From NCBI RefSeq assembly GCF_004349145.1, contig NZ_SMFO01000001.1, positions 62,001 through 126,000 on the forward strand: 64,000 bases of DNA. Direction: 5' to 3'. The notes below the pieces were generated by a model, which saw only the letters and a program-made list of their open reading frames with translations, was not told the DNA's origin and made no database searches. The DNA comes from Flavobacterium hiemivividum. Its GTDB lineage: Bacteria > Bacteroidota > Bacteroidia > Flavobacteriales > Flavobacteriaceae. Position numbers and translations under genes: made by a program. Of this stretch, positions 17,821 to 25,442 are shown in pieces. The stretch's first letter is position 1; every line of letters begins with the position of its first letter.

Positions 17821-18618
17821 TTAATTCAAAATAAATCTTCGCACAACCTCAGCAACTCCATGATCATTATTTGAAGCGACAATTACATTAGCTCTGTCTC
17901 TTAATTCAGGAGTAACGTTATCGACCCAAACACCCAATCCAGCATATTCTATCATCGTCAAATCATTTCCAGCGTTCCCTACTGCGATGATTTCGCTTTG
18001 GCGAATACCCAGTTTCTCCGCCAATATTTTAATACTTGCTGCTTTATCTATGCCATTTGGCGCCACTTCCAAGAAAAAAGGCTTCGACATACTCACGCTC
18101 AAATGAGGCATGGCTAGTTTTAAGGCTTTCTCTACTTCTTTCAGGTAACTTGGCTCTTCAAGCAAAATGCACTTGACAGCCGATGAAGTAACAGCAGCTT
18201 TGAAATCCAAAACTTTATTGTGTGACAAACCTGTAATGTGCAACTCAATATCGATGTATTCTGAATTCGTTTCACTCAACACTTTACCATCTAGATAAGT
18301 AATGATATGGGTTTTGCTTTTTATACTGTAGTCATATAATTTATGTATTTCTTCCTGAGTCAAGGATTGTTCGAAAATTACTTTGTCTTCTTTTAAATCC
18401 GTAATTACAGCTCCATTATAAGAAATCATATAGGAATTATCCATTTTCAATTCCTTGGCATAAGCCGCCATTGCAGGAGTTGGTCTTCCAGACGCTAAAA
18501 TAACATAAACTCCTTTTTCCTGAGCTATAGCAATCATTTCCTTATTTTCATCCGAAATTTTATGGTCGTCAGTCAACAAGGTATCGTCCATGTCTAAAAC
18601 CAGCATCTTATATTTCAT
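17821..18618 (-). CDS. Cof-type HAD-IIB phosphatase (YidA-like)
   Basis: Haloacid-dehalogenase superfamily sugar-phosphate phosphatase, 265 residues, cytoplasmic. Motif I is DMDDTL with nucleophile Asp9 and acid/base Asp11. SGRP supplies motif II. Lys in the NGIDKAASIK segment and GNAGNDLTM supply motifs III and IV. The IIB cap sits between motifs II and III. In YidA relatives GDxxND is the usual motif IV, so GNAGND is a small variation. The 3' end of this gene is duplicated as a decayed copy at 15057-15215. The gene is monocistronic: a terminator separates it from the DUF2007 gene upstream. Confidence 0.9.
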   Translation of the reverse strand: MKYKMLVLDMDDTLLTDDHKISDENKEMIAIAQEKGVYVILASGRPTPAMAAYAKELKMDNSYMISYNGAVITDLKEDKVIFEQSLTQEEIHKLYDYSIKSKTHIITYLDGKVLSETNSEYIDIELHITGLSHNKVLDFKAAVTSSAVKCILLEEPSYLKEVEKALKLAMPHLSVSMSKPFFLEVAPNGIDKAASIKILAEKLGIRQSEIIAVGNAGNDLTMIEYAGLGVWVDNVTPELRDRANVIVASNNDHGVAEVVRRFILN

Positions 18619-18654
18619 TCTCTTTTTTTATTTTTATACAACCATTAAAAAAGA

Positions 18655-18688
18655 AAACCCTGATATCAAAAAAGACATCCAGGGTTTA
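18655..18688 (-). terminator. Terminator of the DEAD-like/DUF2007 unit
   Basis: On the minus strand AAACCCTG and CAGGGTTT pair around an AT-rich loop, followed by TTCTTTTTT. It lies 25 bases after the DUF2007 stop. Confidence 0.75.
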
Positions 18689-18712
18689 AATCTATAAAAT
18701 AGTTATTCTTTA

Positions 18713-18931
18713 TTAAATACTTAACCTAAATTCTTCGATAATTGGATTTGCTTTTGCAAAATCAGTTTCCTGTATAAAAATCTCAACAGCAGAACCCGAA
18801 CTTCCAAAACCCGCTAATCTAGCCGATTGAATATTATCTTTCATCACTGTATCAACACCTGCAGCTTCAATCTTTTCTTTTAAAGCCATTGCTAATATTT
18901 CGCTTCCTGAAAACACTTTCATTAATCCCAT
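18713..18931 (-). CDS. DUF2007 small protein
   Basis: A 72-residue cytoplasmic protein of the DUF2007 family (putative signal-transducing, ferredoxin-like fold). The pattern fits: VFSGSEILAMALKEKIEAAG, then VEIFIQETDFAKANPII. Members often stand alone or as domains fused to zinc-ribbon proteins; the biochemical role is not established. It starts 16 bp after the stop of the one-domain DEAD-like ATPase and is followed by a terminator, so the two are probably co-transcribed and possibly work together. Confidence 0.8.
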   Translation of the reverse strand: MGLMKVFSGSEILAMALKEKIEAAGVDTVMKDNIQSARLAGFGSSGSAVEIFIQETDFAKANPIIEEFRLSI

Positions 18932-18947
18932 CTTACTTTATTTTAAA

Positions 18948-19598
18948 TTATTTTGTAGTCTCTTCTTCCTCGTCCTCTTCTTCGCCTTCTTCTATTTCGA
19001 ATAAATAAGGCTCTACCATCATTTTGTCAGCAAGACTTTCTATTCGCTCTGTAAGTCGTTCGGCGAATATAATGCGTTGCGTTTTATTGATGCTATTTGA
19101 CATGCGCATCAGTTTAGTTTCATGGCGCAATTTCAAAATAGGATCAGTGTCATCAATAATAAACATTTTCAATCTATTTACATTAAAACCAGCCGTCGTA
19201 AACATTTCGTTCAACTTAATTGGTGTTCCTATCAATACATCAACTCCACCAGAGATATAGTTTTTATCATATTCCATATCACCTCTATCGTGAACTCCAT
19301 AAACGACCAAATCAGTATATCTTTCGAATTTCTCGAAGATAGCCTCCATTTCTAATACCTTGGCTTTATCTTCTACAATAATCAAAGCACGAGGTGATTG
19401 TTCTCCCTCACAAACCAGTTGCTGGATCACATTGATAACAATTGTAGTCGATTTACCGCTTCCTTTTGGCGCAATAATAATACAGTCTGCACCACTTTTT
19501 AAAGTAGAAAAAGTTTCTTTTTGTAAAGTGTTGGCTTCGGTTAAACCGTTATCAACTAATCCTTCACGTAACTTTTCGTTTATTTTCTTTAATTTCAT
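18948..19598 (-). CDS. Single-domain DEAD-box-like ATPase, no helicase C domain
   Basis: 216 residues that match only the first RecA-like domain of DEAD-box RNA helicases. A Q-motif-like LTEANTLQKETF is followed by Walker A APKGSGKST at 43-51, a reduced motif Ib IGTP at 123-126 and Walker B DDTD at 149-152 in place of DEAD. Motif III (SAT) and the whole second domain with motifs IV-VI are missing. The C-terminus is an acidic tail (EEGEEEDEEEE). Without domain 2 a normal helicase cycle is not possible, so it may be a regulatory or RNA-binding ATPase. The ends look natural rather than frameshifted. It lies upstream of the DUF2007 gene. Confidence 0.75.
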   Translation of the reverse strand: MKLKKINEKLREGLVDNGLTEANTLQKETFSTLKSGADCIIIAPKGSGKSTTIVINVIQQLVCEGEQSPRALIIVEDKAKVLEMEAIFEKFERYTDLVVYGVHDRGDMEYDKNYISGGVDVLIGTPIKLNEMFTTAGFNVNRLKMFIIDDTDPILKLRHETKLMRMSNSINKTQRIIFAERLTERIESLADKMMVEPYLFEIEEGEEEDEEEETTK

Positions 19599-19691
19599 TT
19601 CTTATTTATTTCACAAAGATTCTCAAAAGTGACTCTAAAAACCACAAAGAATTTTATTTATTTATCGAATATTATTCAATAGAATTATTAT

Positions 19692-20855
19692 TTATTTACT
19701 AGCAAACAGCTTGACATCATTTTCAGAAATCTCGCTTCCGCCAAGGATAATCAAGCGCTCCACTACATTGCGCAATTCTCGAATATTTCCTGTCCAATCG
19801 TATGCCTGCAGTAACTTCACAGCATCTCCAGAAAATTTCTTCACAGCGTTTCCTTGTTCTGAAGCAATTTTGGAAGCAAAATGACAAATTAACATCGGAA
19901 TATCTTCGCGTCTGTCGTTCAATGAAGGAACTTTGATCAAAATCACTGCCAGTCTATGGTATAAATCCTCACGGAAACGACCTTCGGCAATTTCGACTTT
20001 CAAGTCTTTATTGGTAGCTGCCATTACGCGAACGTCAACCTTAATATCTTTATCTGCTCCTACTCTTGTAATTACACTTTCTTGTAATGCACGTAATACT
20101 TTGGCTTGAGCCGAAAGACTCATATCACCAATTTCATCCAAGAAAATAGTTCCTTTGTCGGCAGCTTCAAATTTACCTGCGCGATCTTTCACTGCAGATG
20201 TAAACGCTCCTTTTACGTGTCCAAACAACTCACTCTCTATTAATTCAGATGGAATCGCTGCACAATTCACTTCGATTAAAGGAAAGTTAGCACGCTCACT
20301 TTTTTCATGTAATTGATGCGCTACTAATTCTTTACCTGTACCATTTGGTCCCGTTATCAAAACTCGAGCTTCAGTTTCGGCTACTTTATCTATCATGATC
20401 TTGATATGATTAATTGCTTCACTTTCGCCAATCATCTCGTAGTTTTTACTGACTTTTTTCTTTAAAATCTTATTCTCAACCACCAGCTGTTTTCTGTCCA
20501 ATGCGTTTCTAACTGTATTCAACAATCGGTTTAAATCAGGTGGTTTTGATATATAATCAAACGCACCTAATCGCATTGTATTAATTGCCGTTTCCATATC
20601 GCCGTGACCCGAGATCATAACGATTGGAATTTCTGGTTTTATTTTTTTGACAGCTTCTAGCAATTCAACACCATCCATTTTCGGCATTTTTATATCGCAC
20701 AAAACAAGATCGTAATCGTTATTTTTTATTTTTTCAAAACCTACGATACCATCTTCTGCATCTTCCACCTGATAGGTATCGCTCTCCTCAGAAAGTATTT
20801 TTGAAAGTACTCTTCTAATAGCTGCTTCGTCTTCTATAATTAATATTTTACTCAT
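19692..20855 (-). CDS. NtrC-type response regulator without DNA-binding domain
   Basis: 387 residues: a receiver domain (1-120) with phospho-acceptor Asp54 in CDIKMPKMDG and Lys104 in YISKPP, and a sigma-54-interacting AAA+ ATPase (about 140-380). The ATPase has Walker A GPNGTGKE (169-176), Walker B IFLDEIGD and an arginine finger region. The sigma-54 contact loop reads GAFTSA (216-221) where the consensus is GAFTGA. The protein ends at FASK, straight after the AAA+ lid helices, so the usual C-terminal Fis-type helix-turn-helix is absent. It could act from solution or through a partner. It follows the ABC exporter permease by 71 bp, and no histidine kinase gene is adjacent. Confidence 0.88.
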   Translation of the reverse strand: MSKILIIEDEAAIRRVLSKILSEESDTYQVEDAEDGIVGFEKIKNNDYDLVLCDIKMPKMDGVELLEAVKKIKPEIPIVMISGHGDMETAINTMRLGAFDYISKPPDLNRLLNTVRNALDRKQLVVENKILKKKVSKNYEMIGESEAINHIKIMIDKVAETEARVLITGPNGTGKELVAHQLHEKSERANFPLIEVNCAAIPSELIESELFGHVKGAFTSAVKDRAGKFEAADKGTIFLDEIGDMSLSAQAKVLRALQESVITRVGADKDIKVDVRVMAATNKDLKVEIAEGRFREDLYHRLAVILIKVPSLNDRREDIPMLICHFASKIASEQGNAVKKFSGDAVKLLQAYDWTGNIRELRNVVERLIILGGSEISENDVKLFASK

Positions 20856-20926
20856 TTATCTTTTAATTATTAGCATTTGGTTTTTGAAGTTTCGAATAAC
20901 CGAAGCTACGAGCAACCAAATAAACT

Positions 20927-22243
20927 TTAATATTTAAGCCATTTGTATAATTCTTTCCAGGTAGGTTTCTTTCCGTACATCAAGATTCCTACACGATATA
21001 TTTTTGCTGCAAACCAAACTACTGAGAAGAATGTCGCAAATAACAAGGTTACGGAAATGGCAATTTGCCACAAAGGTACGCCAAACGGAATTCGCATCAA
21101 CATAACTATAGGCGATGTGAGCGGAATCATCGAAAATACAACGGCCAAAGTACCGTGCGGATCATTCATTACACTAAAAAACCCTACATAAACACTCAGC
21201 ATTAAAGGCATTATGATAGGCAGAAGAAATTGTTGCGAATCCGTTTGATTGTCTACAGCAGCACCGATCGCGGCATAAAAAGAACTGTATAGAAAGTACC
21301 CTCCAATGAAATATACTACAAAACCGATGAGCATGCTTGCGATTGGCAAGTTCCACAATTCTTTGATATACATTTGTACAGTCCCAGACAATTCATGTTG
21401 TGCATGTTCCATCAATTCAGGAGAAACTCTTGCTGTTGGCCCCACATTTACTCCAAAAAATATTGAAGCGGCAAACATTAGCGAAAGTCCTATTATAGCC
21501 CATATAAAAAACTGAAGAATTCCAGCCAATGAGGTTCCGATAATTTTACCAATCATTAATTGAAACGGCTTTACCGATGAAATAATAATTTCGATAATAC
21601 GATTTGTCTTTTCTTCGATCACACTACGCATCACCATATTACCATAAATGATAATAAACATCATAATTAAGTAACCAAAACCACCACCGATGGCAATTTT
21701 TATTTCATTAAGTCCTTTTACACTTTCCTCTCCTGAGGCTTTCGCCAAGCTTATATTAACCTTTGACTGAGCATTTCTAATCGCCAAAGTATCTAAGTTT
21801 GCTTCGACTAGATTCGTTTTGGTAATTTTGTTAGCGACAATATCCTGCACCTTTTCGATAAAAGAAATACTAGGACTACTATTCGATATGAATTGTATTT
21901 TACTTTCAAAATCAGCAACATTATTCGATTTTGGAATTAACAATAAACCCTCATAACTTTCATTTGTGATACTATCCTTGAGGAATTTCGAATCAATTAA
22001 TGATAAATCCAGGTATTTAAATTCACTTTTCGAATTGTTTTGCGCTATAAATTCTTGCACAAATAATCCTGATTCGTCGTGAATCGCAATTCGTTTAGTC
22101 TCCGCTTTCATCGAACTTAAATACCCTACAAATGCGGCGATAGCTACAAATAGCAGCGGACTTAAAAAGGTCATAACTATAAAAGATTTATTACGCACTT
22201 TGGCAACAAATTCTCTTTTTATGATTAATGAAATAATACTCAT
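20927..22243 (-). CDS. ABC-2 type exporter permease (NatB-like)
   Basis: Inner-membrane permease of 438 residues. The first membrane segment (about 20-43) follows a basic N-terminus (IIKREFVAKVRNKSF). A periplasmic domain of about 140 residues comes next, then five or six membrane segments from about residue 190 on, beginning with YLIMMFIIIYGNMVMRSVIEEKTNRIIEI-type sequence (conserved EEKxxR). This is the NatB/YhaP layout, so sodium or drug export is possible but unproven. It starts 61 bp after the stop of its ATPase partner. Confidence 0.88.
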   Translation of the reverse strand: MSIISLIIKREFVAKVRNKSFIVMTFLSPLLFVAIAAFVGYLSSMKAETKRIAIHDESGLFVQEFIAQNNSKSEFKYLDLSLIDSKFLKDSITNESYEGLLLIPKSNNVADFESKIQFISNSSPSISFIEKVQDIVANKITKTNLVEANLDTLAIRNAQSKVNISLAKASGEESVKGLNEIKIAIGGGFGYLIMMFIIIYGNMVMRSVIEEKTNRIIEIIISSVKPFQLMIGKIIGTSLAGILQFFIWAIIGLSLMFAASIFFGVNVGPTARVSPELMEHAQHELSGTVQMYIKELWNLPIASMLIGFVVYFIGGYFLYSSFYAAIGAAVDNQTDSQQFLLPIIMPLMLSVYVGFFSVMNDPHGTLAVVFSMIPLTSPIVMLMRIPFGVPLWQIAISVTLLFATFFSVVWFAAKIYRVGILMYGKKPTWKELYKWLKY

Positions 22244-22304
22244 TTCAATTTGTGATTTATGCTTTTAGGTTTCAGTAATCTAAAAACATTGCATTAAAAA
22301 TTAT

Positions 22305-23228
22305 TTACTTTTCGCTTACCGTTTGAATAAAAATATCATTTACACTTGGGATTTTTTCCACAAAATGAGTCACTTGTCCTCTTTGCGTCAATACCTGTAA
22401 CAATTCATTTGGCAGGGCATTCCCAAGTTGGATTTCGAGTTTTAACTCTTTTCCAAGCGATTTAAAATTTGCTGGAGATACCGTAAATTTTTGAGTGATA
22501 TCATACATCAACTTTTCAACGTTATCGGATACAATTCCTACTTCGAAGCTATTGCTTTTAAATTGTCTTTTGACATCGTCTAACTTTCCTTCAATAAGTT
22601 TATTTGATTTGTGGATCAAAGCAATATGATCACACAATTCTTCTACACTTTCCATACGATGTGTAGAAAATATAATTGTAGCGCCATCCTCTCGGAGCGC
22701 CAGAATTTCGTCTTTGATTACATTAGCATTTACAGGGTCAAAACCAGAAAAAGGTTCGTCAAAAATCAGCAATTTAGGTTTATGCAAGACACAAACGACA
22801 AACTGGATTTTCTGAGCCATTCCTTTAGAAAGTTCTTGAATTTTTTTATTCCACCAACCTTGAATTCCTAATCTATCAAACCAATATTCCAATTGCTTTT
22901 TAGCTTCTGCTTTTGACAGGCCCTTCATTTGAGCGAGATACAAGCATTGCTCGCCCACTTTCATACTGGTGTATAAACCTCTTTCTTCAGGAAGATAACC
23001 GATGTATTGTACGTGTTTTGGCTGCAGTTTTTCACCATCAAGGATAATTTCACCACTATCAGGTAAGGTAATTTGGTTTATTATTCGGATTAAGGATGTT
23101 TTTCCGGCGCCATTTGGACCTAAAAGTCCATAAATACTGCCTTTGGGAACTGTTAATGAAACTTCGTTAAGCGCCACGTAATCACCATATTGCTTTACGA
23201 CTTTATTGACTTCAAGTAGAGTACTCAT
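22305..23228 (-). CDS. ABC transporter ATP-binding protein (NatA-like)
   Basis: ATPase subunit of the exporter, 307 residues. Walker A is GPNGAGKTS, the Q-loop contains YLPEERGLY, the signature is LSKGMAQKIQ, Walker B is LLIFDEPFSGFD and the switch His is in STHRMES. The C-terminal 80 residues form the small DUF4162-like domain found in NatA-type subunits. I placed the start at the ATG 23226-23228 (MSTLLEVNKVVKQYG). The frame is open for 29 more codons upstream, but those encode a hydrophobic stretch and run into the dnaJ terminator. The signature SKGMAQK differs from the LSGGQ consensus but is normal for this subfamily. Confidence 0.92.
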   Translation of the reverse strand: MSTLLEVNKVVKQYGDYVALNEVSLTVPKGSIYGLLGPNGAGKTSLIRIINQITLPDSGEIILDGEKLQPKHVQYIGYLPEERGLYTSMKVGEQCLYLAQMKGLSKAEAKKQLEYWFDRLGIQGWWNKKIQELSKGMAQKIQFVVCVLHKPKLLIFDEPFSGFDPVNANVIKDEILALREDGATIIFSTHRMESVEELCDHIALIHKSNKLIEGKLDDVKRQFKSNSFEVGIVSDNVEKLMYDITQKFTVSPANFKSLGKELKLEIQLGNALPNELLQVLTQRGQVTHFVEKIPSVNDIFIQTVSEK

Positions 23229-23289
23229 GCTAAAATTTGAATTTGTGTAAAAGTAAATAATTAGTAACGAAATTGATATAATTGTTACA

Positions 23290-23324
23290 TAAAAAAAACC
23301 CATCCTTATTTTCACAAGGATGGG
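23290..23324 (-). terminator. Terminator of grpE-dnaJ
   Basis: On the minus strand CCCATCCTT pairs with AAGGATGGG around a short loop, followed by eight Ts. It lies 33 bases after the dnaJ stop and separates the chaperone unit from the ABC exporter. Confidence 0.85.
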
Positions 23325-23356
23325 AAACTTATTTTAATTTTTAACCTTTATAAAAA

Positions 23357-24481
23357 TTAAGAAAACATATCTTTTACTTTCTCGAAAAATGATTTATCTG
23401 ATTTTTCAGGATTTGGAATAAAATGCTCGTCATTGATATTATTTTCGAAAAATGACTTTTGCTCTTTATTCATCGTTTTCGGAGTCCATACATTTACATG
23501 CACTAATAAATCACCACTTGCGTAGCCATTTATATTTGGAATACCTTTTCCTTTAAGCCTAAGAATCTTACCAGATTGAATTCCTTCTTCTAATTTAATT
23601 CTAACTTTTCCGTTAATGGCTTCGATATCTTTAGAAACTCCAAGAATAGCTTCAGGAAAACTAATGTATAAATCGTAGTGCAAGTTCTCTCCTTCACGTT
23701 TCAAAAATTCATGCTCTAATTCTTCGATAGCGACAATTAAATCTCCAGGAATACTGTTTCCAGGCGCATCGTTTCCTTTGTTAGAAACTTTTAACTGCAT
23801 CCCATCAACTACACCCGCAGGAATTTTAATTGAAACCGTTTCGTCTTCAACAATCATCCCTTGAGAATCTGCTTCTGACGGTTTTTTATCTAAAATCTGA
23901 CCTGATCCATTACAAGTAGGACAGGTAGATGCTGATTGCATTCTTCCAAGTATGGTATTAGTAACGCGCATTACTTGCCCTTGCCCATTACAGGTAGAAC
24001 ATGTTTTATAAGACACACCTGGCGCTTGAACTTTACGTTTTACTTTTACTTTTTTCTCAACGCCATTAGCAATTTCTTCTAATGTCAGTTTCACCTTGAT
24101 TCGTAAGTTACTTCCTTTAGTTCTGCGTTGACCTCCGCCACCGCTGCTAAATCCGCCACCGCCACCAAAGGCGCTACCGAAAATATCACCAAATTGACTG
24201 AAGATATCGTCCATGTTCATTCCTGCATGTCCGCCGCCTCCGCCAAAACCTCCAGAACCATCAAATGCACTATGACCCATTTGGTCGTATTTTGCTTTTT
24301 TATTCGGATCGCTTAAAATTTCATAAGCTTCAGCAGCTATTTTAAACTTTTCTTCTGCCGATTTGTCTCCAGGGTTTTTGTCAGGATGATACTCAATAGC
24401 TTTTTTTCTGTAAGCTTTCTTTATCGCTGCTGCATCAGCACCTTTTGAAATCCCTAATACTTCGTAAAAATCTTTTTTCAT
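23357..24481 (-). CDS. dnaJ: Chaperone DnaJ with a reduced zinc-binding region
   Basis: Hsp40 co-chaperone that stimulates DnaK ATPase activity. The 374 residues comprise a J domain (1-70, HPD at 32-34), a Gly/Phe-rich linker (about 72-118), a cysteine region and two C-terminal beta-sandwich domains. Standard DnaJ has four CxxCxGxG repeats, but only two are present here: CSTCNGQG at 161-168 and CPTCNGSG at 187-194, so one zinc site at most. The rest aligns normally, so this is a lineage variant rather than damage. The gene lies 57 bp after grpE and has a terminator downstream; dnaK is not in the window. Confidence 0.95.
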   Translation of the reverse strand: MKKDFYEVLGISKGADAAAIKKAYRKKAIEYHPDKNPGDKSAEEKFKIAAEAYEILSDPNKKAKYDQMGHSAFDGSGGFGGGGGHAGMNMDDIFSQFGDIFGSAFGGGGGFSSGGGGQRRTKGSNLRIKVKLTLEEIANGVEKKVKVKRKVQAPGVSYKTCSTCNGQGQVMRVTNTILGRMQSASTCPTCNGSGQILDKKPSEADSQGMIVEDETVSIKIPAGVVDGMQLKVSNKGNDAPGNSIPGDLIVAIEELEHEFLKREGENLHYDLYISFPEAILGVSKDIEAINGKVRIKLEEGIQSGKILRLKGKGIPNINGYASGDLLVHVNVWTPKTMNKEQKSFFENNINDEHFIPNPEKSDKSFFEKVKDMFS

Positions 24482-24538
24482 CTTTATTTTTTCTTATGAA
24501 AGTATAGAAGCATTTAAAAATGTCTATACATGTTCACA

Positions 24539-25117
24539 TTACTGTCCTACCACCACTTTTGGAAATCTAATAATCTTATCTCCTAGTTTATATCCTTTTT
24601 CAAGAACATCAACAATTTTCCCTTTCATCTTATCAGAAGGTGCAGGTATTAATGTAATCGCTTCAGCAAAATCAGCATCAAATGCATCACCCGCTTTAAC
24701 TTCGACTACCTCTAATCCTTTTGAAACTAGGGTGCTTTTTAATTTTTCATGAATAAGTTCCACTCCTTTTAAAAGCAACTTGTCCTCAGATTTACTTATT
24801 TCAACCATTGCTCTGTCGTAATCGTCTAAAACAGGCAGCATAGCTAAAAGCACTTCTTGATTTGCAGTTTTATACAATTCAATACGCTCTTTTGAAGTTC
24901 TTCTTTTATAATTTTCAAATTCTGCAAATAATCGTAAATATTTATCTTTCTCTTTCGCTAAGTCTTGTGCCAATTGCTCTTCAACACTTAACTCATCAGC
25001 AACAATTTGCTCTTCAGTCGTATTGTTATCTAATGTTACCTCGTCCATCTCTTTATCGATTTCTGTATTTTCAGTAGTCATATTACCCTTATTTTTAAAA
25101 ATATTCTTAAACTTCAT
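24539..25117 (-). CDS. grpE: Nucleotide exchange factor GrpE
   Basis: Exchange factor of the DnaK chaperone system, 192 residues. There is an acidic disordered N-terminus (about 15-50), a long coiled-coil helix (about 50-90, EFENYKRRTSKERIELYK is the GrpE signature) and a C-terminal beta domain ending KVVVGQ. The first ATG (MKFKNIFKNKG) is kept because the promoter element 25141-25148 lies 24 bases upstream of it; a second ATG at codon 13 is possible. It is co-transcribed with dnaJ. Confidence 0.95.
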   Translation of the reverse strand: MKFKNIFKNKGNMTTENTEIDKEMDEVTLDNNTTEEQIVADELSVEEQLAQDLAKEKDKYLRLFAEFENYKRRTSKERIELYKTANQEVLLAMLPVLDDYDRAMVEISKSEDKLLLKGVELIHEKLKSTLVSKGLEVVEVKAGDAFDADFAEAITLIPAPSDKMKGKIVDVLEKGYKLGDKIIRFPKVVVGQ

Positions 25118-25140
25118 TTTTTATACTTTTCTTTGGATTG

Positions 25141-25173
25141 CAAAAGTACTGCCAATTCTACCTAAATGTCAAA
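25141..25173 (-). promoter_or_regulatory. Bacteroidetes-type promoter of grpE-dnaJ
   Basis: On the minus strand the -33 element is TTTG (25170-25173) and the -7 element is TACTTTTG (25141-25148), separated by 21 bases. This is the best-formed example of the TTTG-N(19-23)-TAnnTTTG promoter class in the window. Transcription would begin about 18-20 bases before the grpE start codon. No CIRCE-like repeat was seen. Confidence 0.7.
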
Positions 25174-25392
25174 TTGTCATTCTTTTTTTTTAAAATACCA
25201 ACTATTTCCAATGGAGAACATTATAGCCTATCTTTTTTACTTTAAAATAAATTTTAAGACTTTTTTAAGACTTTAGTGGTTTAATTTCTTTATGTTTGTT
25301 ACTGGTTCTAATCTGAATTGCATTTTTAATTTGTTAAAAACAAATAGAAGACTGGTTCCTAAACAATTATTAATTCGTGATTACCTCATATC
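25174..25392. other. Gene-free stretch between grpE and hisS
   Basis: About 220 bases of AT-rich sequence between the grpE promoter and the hisS terminator. I see no open frame with protein-like content and no repeat. Confidence 0.5.
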
Positions 25393-25427
25393 AAAAAAAG
25401 CTTTGTTTTTCAACAAAGCTTTTTTTA
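25393..25427. terminator. Terminator of hisS
   Basis: AAAAAAGCTTTGT pairs with ACAAAGCTTTTTT around a 6-base loop, with T-runs in both directions. It lies 16 bases past the hisS stop on the minus strand. Confidence 0.85.
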
Positions 25428-25442
25428 TGCCTAAAAATAAAT

